Shown here piece by piece: positions 1-9,200 of a stretch of DNA of 64,000 nt; the stretch's first letter is position 1, and each line of letters opens with the position of its first letter. The position numbers and the translations under genes were made by a program. The notes beneath the pieces were generated by a model. That model was not told where the DNA came from. It searched no databases and was given only the letters and a program-made list of their open reading frames with translations. This DNA comes from Chryseosolibacter sp964532595 (lineage in GTDB: Bacteria; Bacteroidota; Bacteroidia; Cytophagales; Cyclobacteriaceae), in the NCBI GenBank assembly GCA_964532595.1, contig CAZHIQ010000002.1, positions 186,001 to 250,000 on the forward strand, in the 5' to 3' direction.

Positions 1-1198
1 ACGCATTGCGGGCCGTCCCCGAGTATCGCTTTACGTTGTCGGCAATGGTTTGGCCATTGTCGTGCAGGTAGCTGATAGAGTAGTAACTGTTGTGTTTTTC
101 TGTACCGGAAGTAAGACTTACGGAGTGCTGCTGCTGTATTGAATAATCGCGAAAGAGAACCGAAAACCAGTCGGTGTTCGCTGTTTCGTAACGGTTGAGA
201 AAACGTTCATTGAGCGAGCCATTGGGGCCCCATGGAATTTGGTGATCGGAAATTAAGGCGAACATCTTGCCGAGCGCTCCGTAGTTCTGAGCACGCACCG
301 ACGTACTGATATCAATAATTCCTTTTTCATAGAGCTCGCGGTAGACAGACATCTCGTCAACCGAATTCATGATATCGAATTGCGAGTACGTCGGACGAAG
401 GTGCAGGGAGTAGTTACCTGCATAGTTTACCCGCGGTTGCCCGCTTCGACCGCGTTTGGTGGTAATGACGATAACTCCGCTCTTGGCGCGTGTTCCGTAC
501 AAGGCCGTGGCAGATGCGTCTTTGAGCACCTGAAATGACTCGATGTCGTCAGGGTTTAATCCGGCGATTGACGACGCGGTCAGCGTATTTGCATTTCCCG
601 TAATGATGTCATCGGCGCTCACGTTGTTGAGATCTTCCAGGATAACGCCGTCAATTACAAACAGGGGCTGATTGTCGCCATTGATAGATGTATTGCCGCG
701 AATCCGGATTTTTGGCGTAGTCCCGAATGTTCCGGAGACGTTGTCGACGGTAACGCCAGCTACCCGTCCTTCGAGCATTTGTGTGGCATCTGTCATGCCG
801 GCAATGCGGGCTTCATTCATCTTCACGCTAACGGCCGAGCCCGTAAATAGCTTGCGCTGCACTTCCTGAAAACCTGTAATGACTACTTCTCCCAGTTCGG
901 TAGCTTCCTCCTTAAGGGCAACGTTCATCACGGTGCGTTGCCCCACGCGCTCATAGGTCGTGTTGTAACCAATGAACGAGAAGACGAGGGTGTCGGAAGG
1001 AGAGTTAGTCGTGATCGAGAAATTGCCGTCGAAATCAGTGACCGTTCCTTGCGAGGAGTTGTTCAGCCGGATATTCACCCCGGGTAATGCCGAGCCATCT
1101 GTTGCTGAAGTCACCTTTCCTGTGACTACTGATCCCTGACCCTGCGCAAATAATACTGATCCAAGCAGGGCAAGTAGAGAGATACAATATAGCTTCAT
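1..1198 (-). CDS. SusC/RagA-family TonB-linked outer-membrane receptor, N-terminal part
   Basis: This is the first 399 or so residues of a SusC-type outer-membrane transporter; the rest, including the beta-barrel, lies beyond the left edge. Translation from the ATG at 1198 gives a signal peptide (hydrophobic residues 6-17, cleavage probably near LFAQG), then a carboxypeptidase-like regulatory domain at about 25-98 containing the LPGVNI and DGNFSI motifs. The TonB plug follows, with IRIRGNTSI and the family signature QPLFVIDG, and then LKDASATALYGTRAKSGVI. In the family such proteins import glycans or peptides with a SusD lipoprotein and TonB energy; the substrate cannot be told from this end. 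A terminator separates it from smc upstream, so it is probably transcribed on its own. The call is firm; the partner is unknown. Confidence 0.93.
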   Translation of the reverse strand, partial: MKLYCISLLALLGSVLFAQGQGSVVTGKVTSATDGSALPGVNIRLNNSSQGTVTDFDGNFSITTNSPSDTLVFSFIGYNTTYERVGQRTVMNVALKEEATELGEVVITGFQEVQRKLFTGSAVSVKMNEARIAGMTDATQMLEGRVAGVTVDNVSGTFGTTPKIRIRGNTSINGDNQPLFVIDGVILEDLNNVSADDIITGNANTLTASSIAGLNPDDIESFQVLKDASATALYGTRAKSGVIVITTKRGRSGQPRVNYAGNYSLHLRPTYSQFDIMNSVDEMSVYRELYEKGIIDISTSVRAQNYGALGKMFALISDHQIPWGPNGSLNERFLNRYETANTDWFSVLFRDYSIQQQHSVSLTSGTEKHNSYYSISYLHDNGQTIADNVKRYSGTARNA

Positions 1199-1420
1199 GA
1201 CGATGGCTTAATCTTTTCAGTTGTTTGCTGCGCCTTGAGCGGTCACTATACCCATCTCGCCGGGCAGCCCCCGGGGTGTGCGTTGAAATGAAAAAATAGT
1301 CATTATTGTCAAGATTTCATGAAAGGGGACCAAAAAATAAAGCCCGCCGGAGGGTTCCTGCCTATCCTCCTGCCGAACATCTAAAAAAATCGAGCCGGCC
1401 ATTCAGAGGCGAAAAAGCAA

Positions 1421-1451
1421 AAAGCCCCGACAGGGTCGCTGTCGGGGCTTT
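1421..1451 (-). terminator. Rho-independent terminator of smc
   Basis: A perfect 13-bp stem (1421-1433 with 1439-1451) with a 5-base loop begins 20 bases beyond the smc stop codon. Read on the minus strand it is followed by TTTTTGCTTTTT-like sequence, so it ends smc transcription before the SusC gene. Confidence 0.85.
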
Positions 1452-1470
1452 GTTGCTCTGGCGGATTGGA

Positions 1471-4400
1471 TCAGGCGAGTTCACGCAGATCGACCGGAAC
1501 AACGCGGGAGACACCTTTCTCCACCATGGTAATCCCGTAAATCACGTCAGTTGAAGCCATCGTCCGCTTGTTGTGCGTAACAATCACAAACTGGCTGTCT
1601 TTGCTGAAGTCGCGGATGATGTTGTTAAACTTGTCGATGTTGGCATCGTCGAGAGGAGCGTCGACCTCGTCAAAAATACAGAACGGAGCCGGCTTCAGCA
1701 GGTACATGCTGAAGAGCAGAGCCGTTGCCGTCAGCGTTTTTTCACCGCCCGATAGCTGATTGATGGTCAGCGGACGCTTTCCTTTGGGCTTCGCAATGAT
1801 ATCGATGTCAGACTCGAGCGGTTTGCTTGGATCTACGAGACGCAAATCACATTCGTCGCCCTCGGTGAACAGAGACCGGAAAACTCTGATAAAATGTTCC
1901 TTAATCTTGTTGAACGACTCCATGAATGTCTGGCTCGCAACTCCTTCGATCTCGTTAATGGTGTTGAAGAGCGACTCTTTGGCTTTCAGAAGGTCTTCCT
2001 TCTGTGCATTGATGAAATCGTTCCTTTCCTTTATTTCGGCATACGCCTCCATTGCCATCGGGTTGATAGGCCCCATGTTGTCGAGTCGACCCCGGATTTT
2101 ATTTACTTCCTGACGAATTTTCTCTTCATCTTCCGACATCAGAGCTTCTGACTCCTCCGGGGTGGTGTCGCCCAGAACCTGGTCGAGGTCAACGTTAAAC
2201 TCGACTGACAGGCGTTCTTTTACGGAGTTCAACTGCAGTTTGCTTTCGTTGAGAGCGTTCTGAAGCTCCATCAGGCGCGAGTCGATGCTTTGACGGTTAT
2301 GTTGAATCTCGCGCAGCTCCTTCTCAACCTTGTCGATACTGGCGCGGCCATCATAGTATTCCTTCTCGGCTTCCGTCAGGCCTTTCTCCATCTCTTCTTT
2401 CTGCTCATACATACCGAGCAGTTCGTCGTCGTTCGTCTGTGTCGATTCGGTGATGGTCTGAATCTCTTCCTCGTTTCGGTTGAGCTCCTGCGTGTTGGTC
2501 GCAATCCGCTGGCTACTGTGCTCGAGAGATTCCTGTTTGAATCGAATCTCCTGATCAATGCTTTTGACGCGGTTTTCCTGTTGATGGAAGAAGATGTTCT
2601 GCTCGTTGTAGGCGGCCGATTTCTGACTGAGCAAGTCGTTATGGGCAGAAAGATCGTCTGTAATGACGGCTAGTTTCGCTTCCTGCTCGGCAAGTTCGTC
2701 AAGTGCCGTCTGCGCTTTCGGACGCAACACCTCCAGCTCCTGCTGTAGGGTGTCAATCTTTTCCAGGATGTCTTCCCTTCTGAGGTCGGCGCTACTCAGC
2801 ATGCTTGAGAACTGCTCACGCTTGGTCCGCACAGAAACGTATTCTTCGTTGATTTGGCGGATTTCGTTCTGCAGGTCTTCGATCTGAACGCGAATGCGAT
2901 TGTTCCTCAATTTTTCATAATCGCCCTGGCGCTCCGCGAGTGATGCGCGGATTTCGTCGAGTTTTGCGTTTAGCTCCCGGATCTCCTTGTCCAGTTTTTC
3001 CAGGTTTTTTGCCCGGCCGATTTTCTTTCCTTCGAACAATCCCACGGATCCCCCCGAAATGCTGAACCGGCGACGGGTTATCTTCCCACTCTTGGTAATA
3101 AAGGTGTTTTCGTCCGAAGAGGGAATGTTCTTGATGTCGCCTTCATAGATATAAACGCGGTCAAGTATCCATGCCATTAACTTCTTGTACTTCGGATCGA
3201 ACTCAATGATCTGTGTTGCGGGGAACGCATTTGAGTAGATCCGGCTGTTTGATGATTCGAACTTTTCGAAAGCATCAAGAATAAAGAAGTGCGCTTTTCC
3301 CTTCGAAGCGTCGCTAAGGATATTTATCGCTTCGTAGGCCTCAGCTTCGTTTTCTACGATGTAGTAATTGAGGTAGGGTTCGAGATAGTTCTCAATGGCG
3401 ATCCTGTACTCTTCAGACGTTGTAAGAATGTCGGAGAGCAGAGGGGCGTTCTTGGCGATTTTTTTCTTGAGAAACTTGATTGCCTCCGGGAATCCTTCCA
3501 GGTTTTCGACCAGCGACTTTGTGAGGTTGTACTCGTTTTGTCTTGCGTCGAGCTTCCGGTTCGTGACGTTGAGTTCTTCCCGGATCATCTCAATCGTCTT
3601 TTCCAGGTCGGCTGTGCGTTCCTGAATCTCTTCTTCTTCGCGCTTCAGTTCTTCAAGTTGCTCCGTCTTGCCGGTTATTTCTTCCTGAAGTACAACAAGT
3701 TTCTTTTCAAATTCCTGGAGACTGGCGCTCTGCTGGGAACTGTCAGTAGCCGTGCGCTCGAGCTCTTGCTTCAGGGACGAAATCTGGATCTCGCGGATCT
3801 CAACATCTTTGTTGATTTTGAATGACTCTTCCTGATGCGTGCGCTGTACTTGCCGTATAGCATCGGCCTGTGCCTGAAGCGACGCAGTACGTGTTTTTTG
3901 CTCCTCGTACTCCGCTTTCAGGCGCTCAAGCTTACTGTTGATTTCCTGGAGGATTTCCTCAGCGGCAGCTTTCTCATTTTCGAGACTTTCAATGGAAAAG
4001 CGAGCCCGCTCATTGCTCTTGGCGTCTTGTTCGATCTGCTCTCTCAGACTGTTTGCCCGGTCGTTAAGGTACTTGAGACGCTCATTTTTTATTTGCTTGT
4101 CGCTTTCGTATTGACGGATCTTGGATACGAACTCGTTAATTGCTTTTTGCCTTGACGACAGCGTTTTCTCCTTCAGAACTAGTTCTGATTTTGCCTTTTC
4201 GATAGCTGCTTCTTTTTCAGCGATCTCCGAAGCCAGGGCAACTTTCCTGTCGTTTTCCCGTGCAATTTCAGCCGTCAGGCTGTTAAAGTTGTCCTTTTGT
4301 TTATTCACAACCACCTTGGCCAGGTGGATGCTCTTCTGCTTGTACTCCTCTTTAATACGGTAGTAGTTCTCAGTCTGGCGCGCCTGTTTTTCCAGACTTT

Positions 4401-5007
4401 TCATGTTCTTTTCGATCTCGAAGAGGAGGTCTTCTACGCGCTCCAGGTCGGCGTCGGTATCTTCAAGTTTCTTGAGGGTTTCCTTCTTGCGTTTCTTGAA
4501 TTTCGAAATGCCGGCGGCTTCTTCGAACAGGGTGCGACGACTGTGGTCCTTATCATTAAGGAGATCGTCGACCATTCCCAACTCGATGATAGCGTAGCTG
4601 TTGGAAGCGACGCCGGTGTCCATAAAGAGGTTAGTGATGTCTTTCAGACGACAGGTAACACCGTTAAGAAGATATTCACTTTCGCCCGACCGGTAGAGGC
4701 GGCGGGTAATGGTAATCTGTGAATACTCGGTCGGAAGGATGTTCTTTGTGTTGTTGATGGTTAACGATACCTCCGCCATTTGCTGGGGCGATCGCTGGCT
4801 GGTCCCGTTAAAGATAACGTTCTCCATCTTTTCGGAGCGCAGCGCACTTGTCTTCTGCTCGCCGAGGACCCAGCGCATCGCATCTACAACGTTCGACTTA
4901 CCGCATCCGTTTGGTCCAACGATGCCGGTAATTCCTTCGTCAAAATTAATTACGACCTTGTCGGCAAAACTCTTGAAGCCTTTGATCTCCAGTTTCGCTA
5001 ATTGCAT
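1471..5007 (-). CDS. smc: Chromosome segregation protein SMC
   Basis: SMC is the ATPase core of bacterial condensin, which acts with ScpA/ScpB to organise and segregate the chromosome. The product is 1178 residues, the usual length. Walker A GPNGCGKS lies at 31-38, a long coiled-coil arm follows, the hinge is at roughly 515-680, then the second arm, the ABC signature LSGGEK at 1085-1090 and Walker B CIFDEVDAP with D1113/E1114. The frame is open 24 codons upstream, but those residues are low-complexity and unlike the family. MQLAKLEIKGFKSF is the canonical SMC start, so I place the start at the ATG at 5007. No scpA or scpB lies nearby. The gene is monocistronic, with its own terminator. Confidence 0.97.
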   Translation of the reverse strand: MQLAKLEIKGFKSFADKVVINFDEGITGIVGPNGCGKSNVVDAMRWVLGEQKTSALRSEKMENVIFNGTSQRSPQQMAEVSLTINNTKNILPTEYSQITITRRLYRSGESEYLLNGVTCRLKDITNLFMDTGVASNSYAIIELGMVDDLLNDKDHSRRTLFEEAAGISKFKKRKKETLKKLEDTDADLERVEDLLFEIEKNMKSLEKQARQTENYYRIKEEYKQKSIHLAKVVVNKQKDNFNSLTAEIARENDRKVALASEIAEKEAAIEKAKSELVLKEKTLSSRQKAINEFVSKIRQYESDKQIKNERLKYLNDRANSLREQIEQDAKSNERARFSIESLENEKAAAEEILQEINSKLERLKAEYEEQKTRTASLQAQADAIRQVQRTHQEESFKINKDVEIREIQISSLKQELERTATDSSQQSASLQEFEKKLVVLQEEITGKTEQLEELKREEEEIQERTADLEKTIEMIREELNVTNRKLDARQNEYNLTKSLVENLEGFPEAIKFLKKKIAKNAPLLSDILTTSEEYRIAIENYLEPYLNYYIVENEAEAYEAINILSDASKGKAHFFILDAFEKFESSNSRIYSNAFPATQIIEFDPKYKKLMAWILDRVYIYEGDIKNIPSSDENTFITKSGKITRRRFSISGGSVGLFEGKKIGRAKNLEKLDKEIRELNAKLDEIRASLAERQGDYEKLRNNRIRVQIEDLQNEIRQINEEYVSVRTKREQFSSMLSSADLRREDILEKIDTLQQELEVLRPKAQTALDELAEQEAKLAVITDDLSAHNDLLSQKSAAYNEQNIFFHQQENRVKSIDQEIRFKQESLEHSSQRIATNTQELNRNEEEIQTITESTQTNDDELLGMYEQKEEMEKGLTEAEKEYYDGRASIDKVEKELREIQHNRQSIDSRLMELQNALNESKLQLNSVKERLSVEFNVDLDQVLGDTTPEESEALMSEDEEKIRQEVNKIRGRLDNMGPINPMAMEAYAEIKERNDFINAQKEDLLKAKESLFNTINEIEGVASQTFMESFNKIKEHFIRVFRSLFTEGDECDLRLVDPSKPLESDIDIIAKPKGKRPLTINQLSGGEKTLTATALLFSMYLLKPAPFCIFDEVDAPLDDANIDKFNNIIRDFSKDSQFVIVTHNKRTMASTDVIYGITMVEKGVSRVVPVDLRELA

Positions 5008-5207
5008 GCAGTAGTGGTTGTAGTGGTTGATACCCTTCGTACAGGTTGATCGGCGGGCCTGAGGGGTGCCGCCCGACACAGCGTATTACAGGTAGGTGGC
5101 AAAGATAACCCTCCGGTATCTGCAATTCAAAATAAAAAAAGAGGGTGGGGGAAAAGCCCGGCAAAACCGATAGAAATCAGCCGGATAGGCTTTTTCAATA
5201 ATTTTCT

Positions 5208-5215
5208 TAACTTTG
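5208..5215 (+). promoter_or_regulatory. Candidate -7 box TAACTTTG before the 5220 gene
   Basis: This is an exact match to the Bacteroidota -7 consensus TAnnTTTG, four bases before the ATG at 5220. If it is used, transcription would begin at or next to the start codon. I see no convincing -33 TTTG at the expected distance. Confidence 0.35.
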
Positions 5216-5219
5216 TTTG

Positions 5220-5765
5220 ATGGATTTTGAGCTTCTGATATACGTTATCTTGGGTATCGTGTACTTTTTGAGCAGAATGCTCAAAAAGCCCGAGCAAGAG
5301 CCAGGGAACACACCTCCACCCCAGCGTCCTCAAAGACGGACGGCCATGGATACCGTTGAAGATCGCCCTGTGGAGAAGCCGAAGCCTCTTACTTTTGAGG
5401 AGTTGTTGCGTGAGATAACGGAGGCCAAGCAGCCCCGTCAACGAGAGCCGGAGCCGGAACCGTCGTACGAATCGTACGAAATGGTTCCAGCGGAAGAAGC
5501 CAGAAGCCTGGAATCTGTCGAAACGTCGGAGACTCGGACGCCGTCGAAATGGGCTGCCTACGAGCAGGTTCAGGTGGAGACGGAAAGGCGTTCGCTGGAA
5601 GACACCCTAAAACTGGAAAATACCCGCACGGACTTCGAGCGATTTTCCCATTATGAGAAGAAGGAGGAGAAATCGAGGGCAGACGAATACAGGAAACTTC
5701 TCGCCAATCCGGAGTCGTTGAGGCAGGCAGTGGTGCTGACGGAGATATTGAACCGTAGGTTTTAG
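5220..5765 (+). CDS. Small membrane-anchored acidic protein of unknown function
   Basis: I do not recognise this 181-residue protein. The N-terminus has one hydrophobic helix (about residues 4-17, IYVILGIVYFLS), most simply a membrane anchor, followed by a strongly charged tail rich in Glu, Pro and Arg that is probably cytoplasmic and partly disordered. The last 40 residues look helical and more ordered (YRKLLANPESLRQAVVLTEILNRRF). A TTG directly before the ATG would add one residue; I prefer the ATG at 5220. The gene is divergent from smc and lies 160 bases upstream of the secreted-protein pair at 5925 and 6280. Nothing in it indicates an enzymatic role. Confidence 0.7.
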   Translation: MDFELLIYVILGIVYFLSRMLKKPEQEPGNTPPPQRPQRRTAMDTVEDRPVEKPKPLTFEELLREITEAKQPRQREPEPEPSYESYEMVPAEEARSLESVETSETRTPSKWAAYEQVQVETERRSLEDTLKLENTRTDFERFSHYEKKEEKSRADEYRKLLANPESLRQAVVLTEILNRRF

Positions 5766-5924
5766 GAATTAAAAGCTGTATACTTTTTACGAAAATATTA
5801 CTTGCATTGGGGATAAGACTTTTTGAAACCGCCCCAACCGGCTGTATCGCCGACCTTTGACAAATTTGGGTTACCAAGCCTCGAAGAAGGCTATACATAC
5901 GGAGTCACTTTTTTTTTACCTGAC

Positions 5925-6278
5925 ATGCGCCTATACCTTACTCCACTAGTGGCAGTCCTGCTTATGCCATTTCTGTCGTCCGGGCAAGTCCCGCCTACTC
6001 AGAATGAGTGCCCGGAATTACGACAAGTATCAACTGAAATTACCCACACGACCGGTAGCGTTAATAATGGAGAAGTTCTTCTGAAGCTTCCTGAAGGCCT
6101 CGATAGCCGAAACTATCAGATTTTTTGGCTTTGCACGGGGTGTTCTGACTCACGACGCGCATCCGAGCCAACGAAGGTAGCGGAACCCCGCCTCCAACAA
6201 TTAAGTGCAGGCTTTTATGATATCTACATCGTCGGAAAAGACGGATGCTATAAACAACTCAACGTTCAAGTAAAGTAG
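5925..6278 (+). CDS. Small secreted protein with one SprB-like repeat
   Basis: This is a 117-residue protein with a clear signal peptide (MRLYLTPLVAVLLMPFLSSG), which is why I start it at the ATG at 5925 although the frame is open 34 codons further upstream. The mature part resembles a single SprB-type repeat: an early Cys, a glycine-containing middle, and the closing pattern LSAGFYDIYIVGKDGC. SprB repeats are known from gliding-motility adhesins of Bacteroidota. Only one base separates its stop from the ATG of the giant adhesin-like gene at 6280, so the two are probably translated from one message. It has no T9SS tail of its own. The SprB assignment rests on pattern only. Confidence 0.72.
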   Translation: MRLYLTPLVAVLLMPFLSSGQVPPTQNECPELRQVSTEITHTTGSVNNGEVLLKLPEGLDSRNYQIFWLCTGCSDSRRASEPTKVAEPRLQQLSAGFYDIYIVGKDGCYKQLNVQVK

Positions 6279-6279
6279 G

Positions 6280-9200
6280 ATGCAGCGCAAACTTCTCTCC
6301 GTTGTTCTCAAGTGCCTGGCCGTCTTCTCTTTTTGCCTTTTTTCCGGCGCAGCCTCCTTCGGACAGGCCACTGTTGTAATAGAAAATGTCACGAATGCTT
6401 GCGGCTCTCAGGCGAATGGATCATTTCAGATAACGGTAACCGCGGGGATTCCCCCGTTCTCGGTGGTTGTATTTGCTCCGTCTTATGGAACTTTCGTAAC
6501 CAAAGAACTGCAACTCGGCGTGCCCACGATTGTAGACGGATTGTATCCGGATAACAATGTCCTTTCGGTTACGGACAACGACCCCAACCCGAACTATTCG
6601 ACATCCGTTCCCATTATTTCGGTTCCGGAAATCACTGGCATGTCTGTTTCAACATCGGATAATACCGACGTGACCTGCGTGATGCCGAATGGCTCGATAA
6701 GTATCGACGCGATTACGGGTGGATCGGGGACATACTCGTTCTCCTGGACGGGCCCCAATGGTTTTACGTCCAATGCGCAAAATCTAACAGGCCTGTCAGG
6801 GGGTGATTATGTAGTCACGGTTACAGACCAGGACGCTGCCTGTTCGTTCGTGTCGAACGTCTTTACGATTGTGGATCCGGTGCCCTCACCGTTCACAATA
6901 TCGTCGGGCGACCTCTCCATATGTGCGGGGGAGAGTGTCTCTGTGGACCTTTCAGTTGCGGATCCCGGGGTAGAATATCGATTGTTTGTCGACGGGGCGG
7001 CTACCCCTGCAACGGTAACAGGACCGACTAACTCCATTACATACGGCGGTTTGGCACCGGGATCCTACACGCTGTCGGTGCGTGCCGCACTGGGTTCATG
7101 TACACCAATATTTAGTCTTAATACGCTTACACTCGACGTTTCTGCAGGACCTGTCAGTGCTGTACTTTCGGGAGATGCTACCATTTGCGAAGGTACGCCT
7201 ACTGACCTCGCGGTGACGATTTCCGGTGGTGCGCCGCCTTATTCGTTTACGATTGACAACGGCGTGGGTCCGATTACCGGGTATACGAGCGGGACTGCAA
7301 TTTCCGTTACACCGAATTCAACCACTGCCTACCAGATAGTAGGCAATGTTGTCGATGCCAACGGTTGCGTTGTTGCGGGAGCCGGATCCGCTACTGTCAC
7401 GGTCAGTCCGGTTCCGGTAGCCGTCATCGACGGGGGAGGAGCTTACTGTGCGGGTGGAACTCCGCCGTCAGTAATCTTCAATTTCACAGGGACACCGCCA
7501 TTTGATTTCACCTACTCCGACGGGTCAGCGACTCATATCGTGTCGGGACATCCCAGTAATATTTACACTGTTTCGACTGCTGCGGTGGGAACGTATTCGA
7601 TTACCGCTTTGACGGACGCTGGCGGGTGCGCCGGCGCCGATCTGGGCACACCGGTTGATGTTATTGAAAATCCTCTGCCAGAGGTAAGTAATGTATCAGG
7701 GGGTGGAACGGTATGTGACGGAGCGGCGCTTCCCGATGTTACGTTTACATTTGCAGGTACTGCGCCTTTCAATTTCTCGTACACCGATGGAACAGCAACG
7801 GTTCCGGTAAATAATCACCCCTCCAACACCTTTACAATCTCAGGAGCTGCAGCAGGTAGCTATTCCGTTACCGCCTTAACCGATGCCAATGGCTGTAGCG
7901 CAACCGATCTTGGCTCTTCCGTTAATGTTGTAGTCAACCCGCTCCCTTCCGCCGCAGTAAGTGGTGGAGGTGAGTTTTGTGAAGGTACACCGGTGCCTAC
8001 GGTTACTTTCACCTTTACGGGAACGGCGCCTTTTGACTTCACCTATTCGAACGGGGTGAATAACGTTCAGGTCAATGCTCATCCTACGAACACGTTTGTC
8101 GTCAATTCGCCTTTGCCGGGTAGCTACTCCATTACCCAGTTGAGCGATGCTACAGGCTGTGCTGCCGCCGACTTGGGAACTCCGGTGGATGTCATCGAGA
8201 ACGCACTCCCGACAGTAAGTGCGGTCGCGGGTGGCGGTGCTGTTTGCGATGGGGCGGCACTTCCCGATGTTACCTTTACTTTTACAGGAACTGCGCCTTT
8301 CAACTTTACCTATACAGACGGGACGACTACAGTTCCGGTCAACAACCATCCTTCCAATACCTACACGATCACTGGAGCGGCCGTGGGTAGCTATTCCGTT
8401 ACAGCCCTGACGGATGCTAAGGGATGCTCCGCCACGGATCTGGGCTCATCAGTTGATGTAATCGTTAATCCACTTCCTACCGCAGTAGTGAGTGGCGGCG
8501 GTGAGTTCTGTGCGGGTACTGCGGTGCCTGCGGTTACGTTTACCTTTACAGGTACGGCACCATTCGACTTTACTTATTCTGACGGGACGGACGATGTTCA
8601 GATCAATGGGCATCCTACGAATTCGTTTACCCTTACCAGTCCATCCGCTGGCACCTACTTCATTACGCAATTGAACGATGCTAGCGGTTGCCCCGGAGTC
8701 GACCTGGGAACTCCGGTGGGTGTTGTTGAGAATGCCCTTCCTACCGCGGCCAGTGCGGTAACGGGTGGAGGTTCAGTTTGCGATGGGGGAACGCTGCCCG
8801 ATGTGACATTTACATTCACCGGCACGGCTCCTTTTAATTTTACGTATACGAATGGTACGACTACAGTACCCGTTACTAATCATCCCGACCACACCTATAC
8901 GATCAGCGGGGCAGCAGTAGGGAGTTATTCCGTTACGGCGCTGACCGATGCGAAAGGCTGTTCAGCAACGGATCTTGGCTCTTCAGTGGATGTGATCGTG
9001 AACCCGCTTCCCTCTGCCGTGATCAGCGGTGGCGGAGAGTTCTGTGCCGGTACAACCGTGCCGGCTGTGACCTTTACCTTTACGGGCACGGCACCTTTCG
9101 ACTTTACTTATTCTGATGGGACGAATGATGTTCAAGTTACGGCCCATCCCACTAACACATTCGCGCTTACGGCGCCGAACGCAGGTACCTATTCCATCAC

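Noticed and set aside
1199..1420. A -7-like box (TATTTTTT, minus strand, 1291-1298) upstream of the SusC gene
   Set aside because: The nearest TTG is only 11 bases upstream, too close for a -33 element, and the last base of the box does not match; the region probably holds the SusC promoter but I cannot place it.
1306..1554. Plus-strand open frame of 82 codons over the smc terminator
   Set aside because: It spans the terminator hairpin and runs into the smc 3' end on the other strand, with a low-complexity Arg-rich product and no support.
3289..3825. Plus-strand open frame of 178 codons antisense to smc
   Set aside because: It runs opposite the SMC coiled-coil and hinge, has Phe/Leu-rich shadow composition, and has no start context, signal or family motif. 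Several similar frames lie between 1760 and 4722, all mirrors of smc.
4983..5079. Extension of smc to an upstream ATG at 5079
   Set aside because: The extra 24 residues are not SMC-like; the ATG at 5007 gives the canonical N-terminus.
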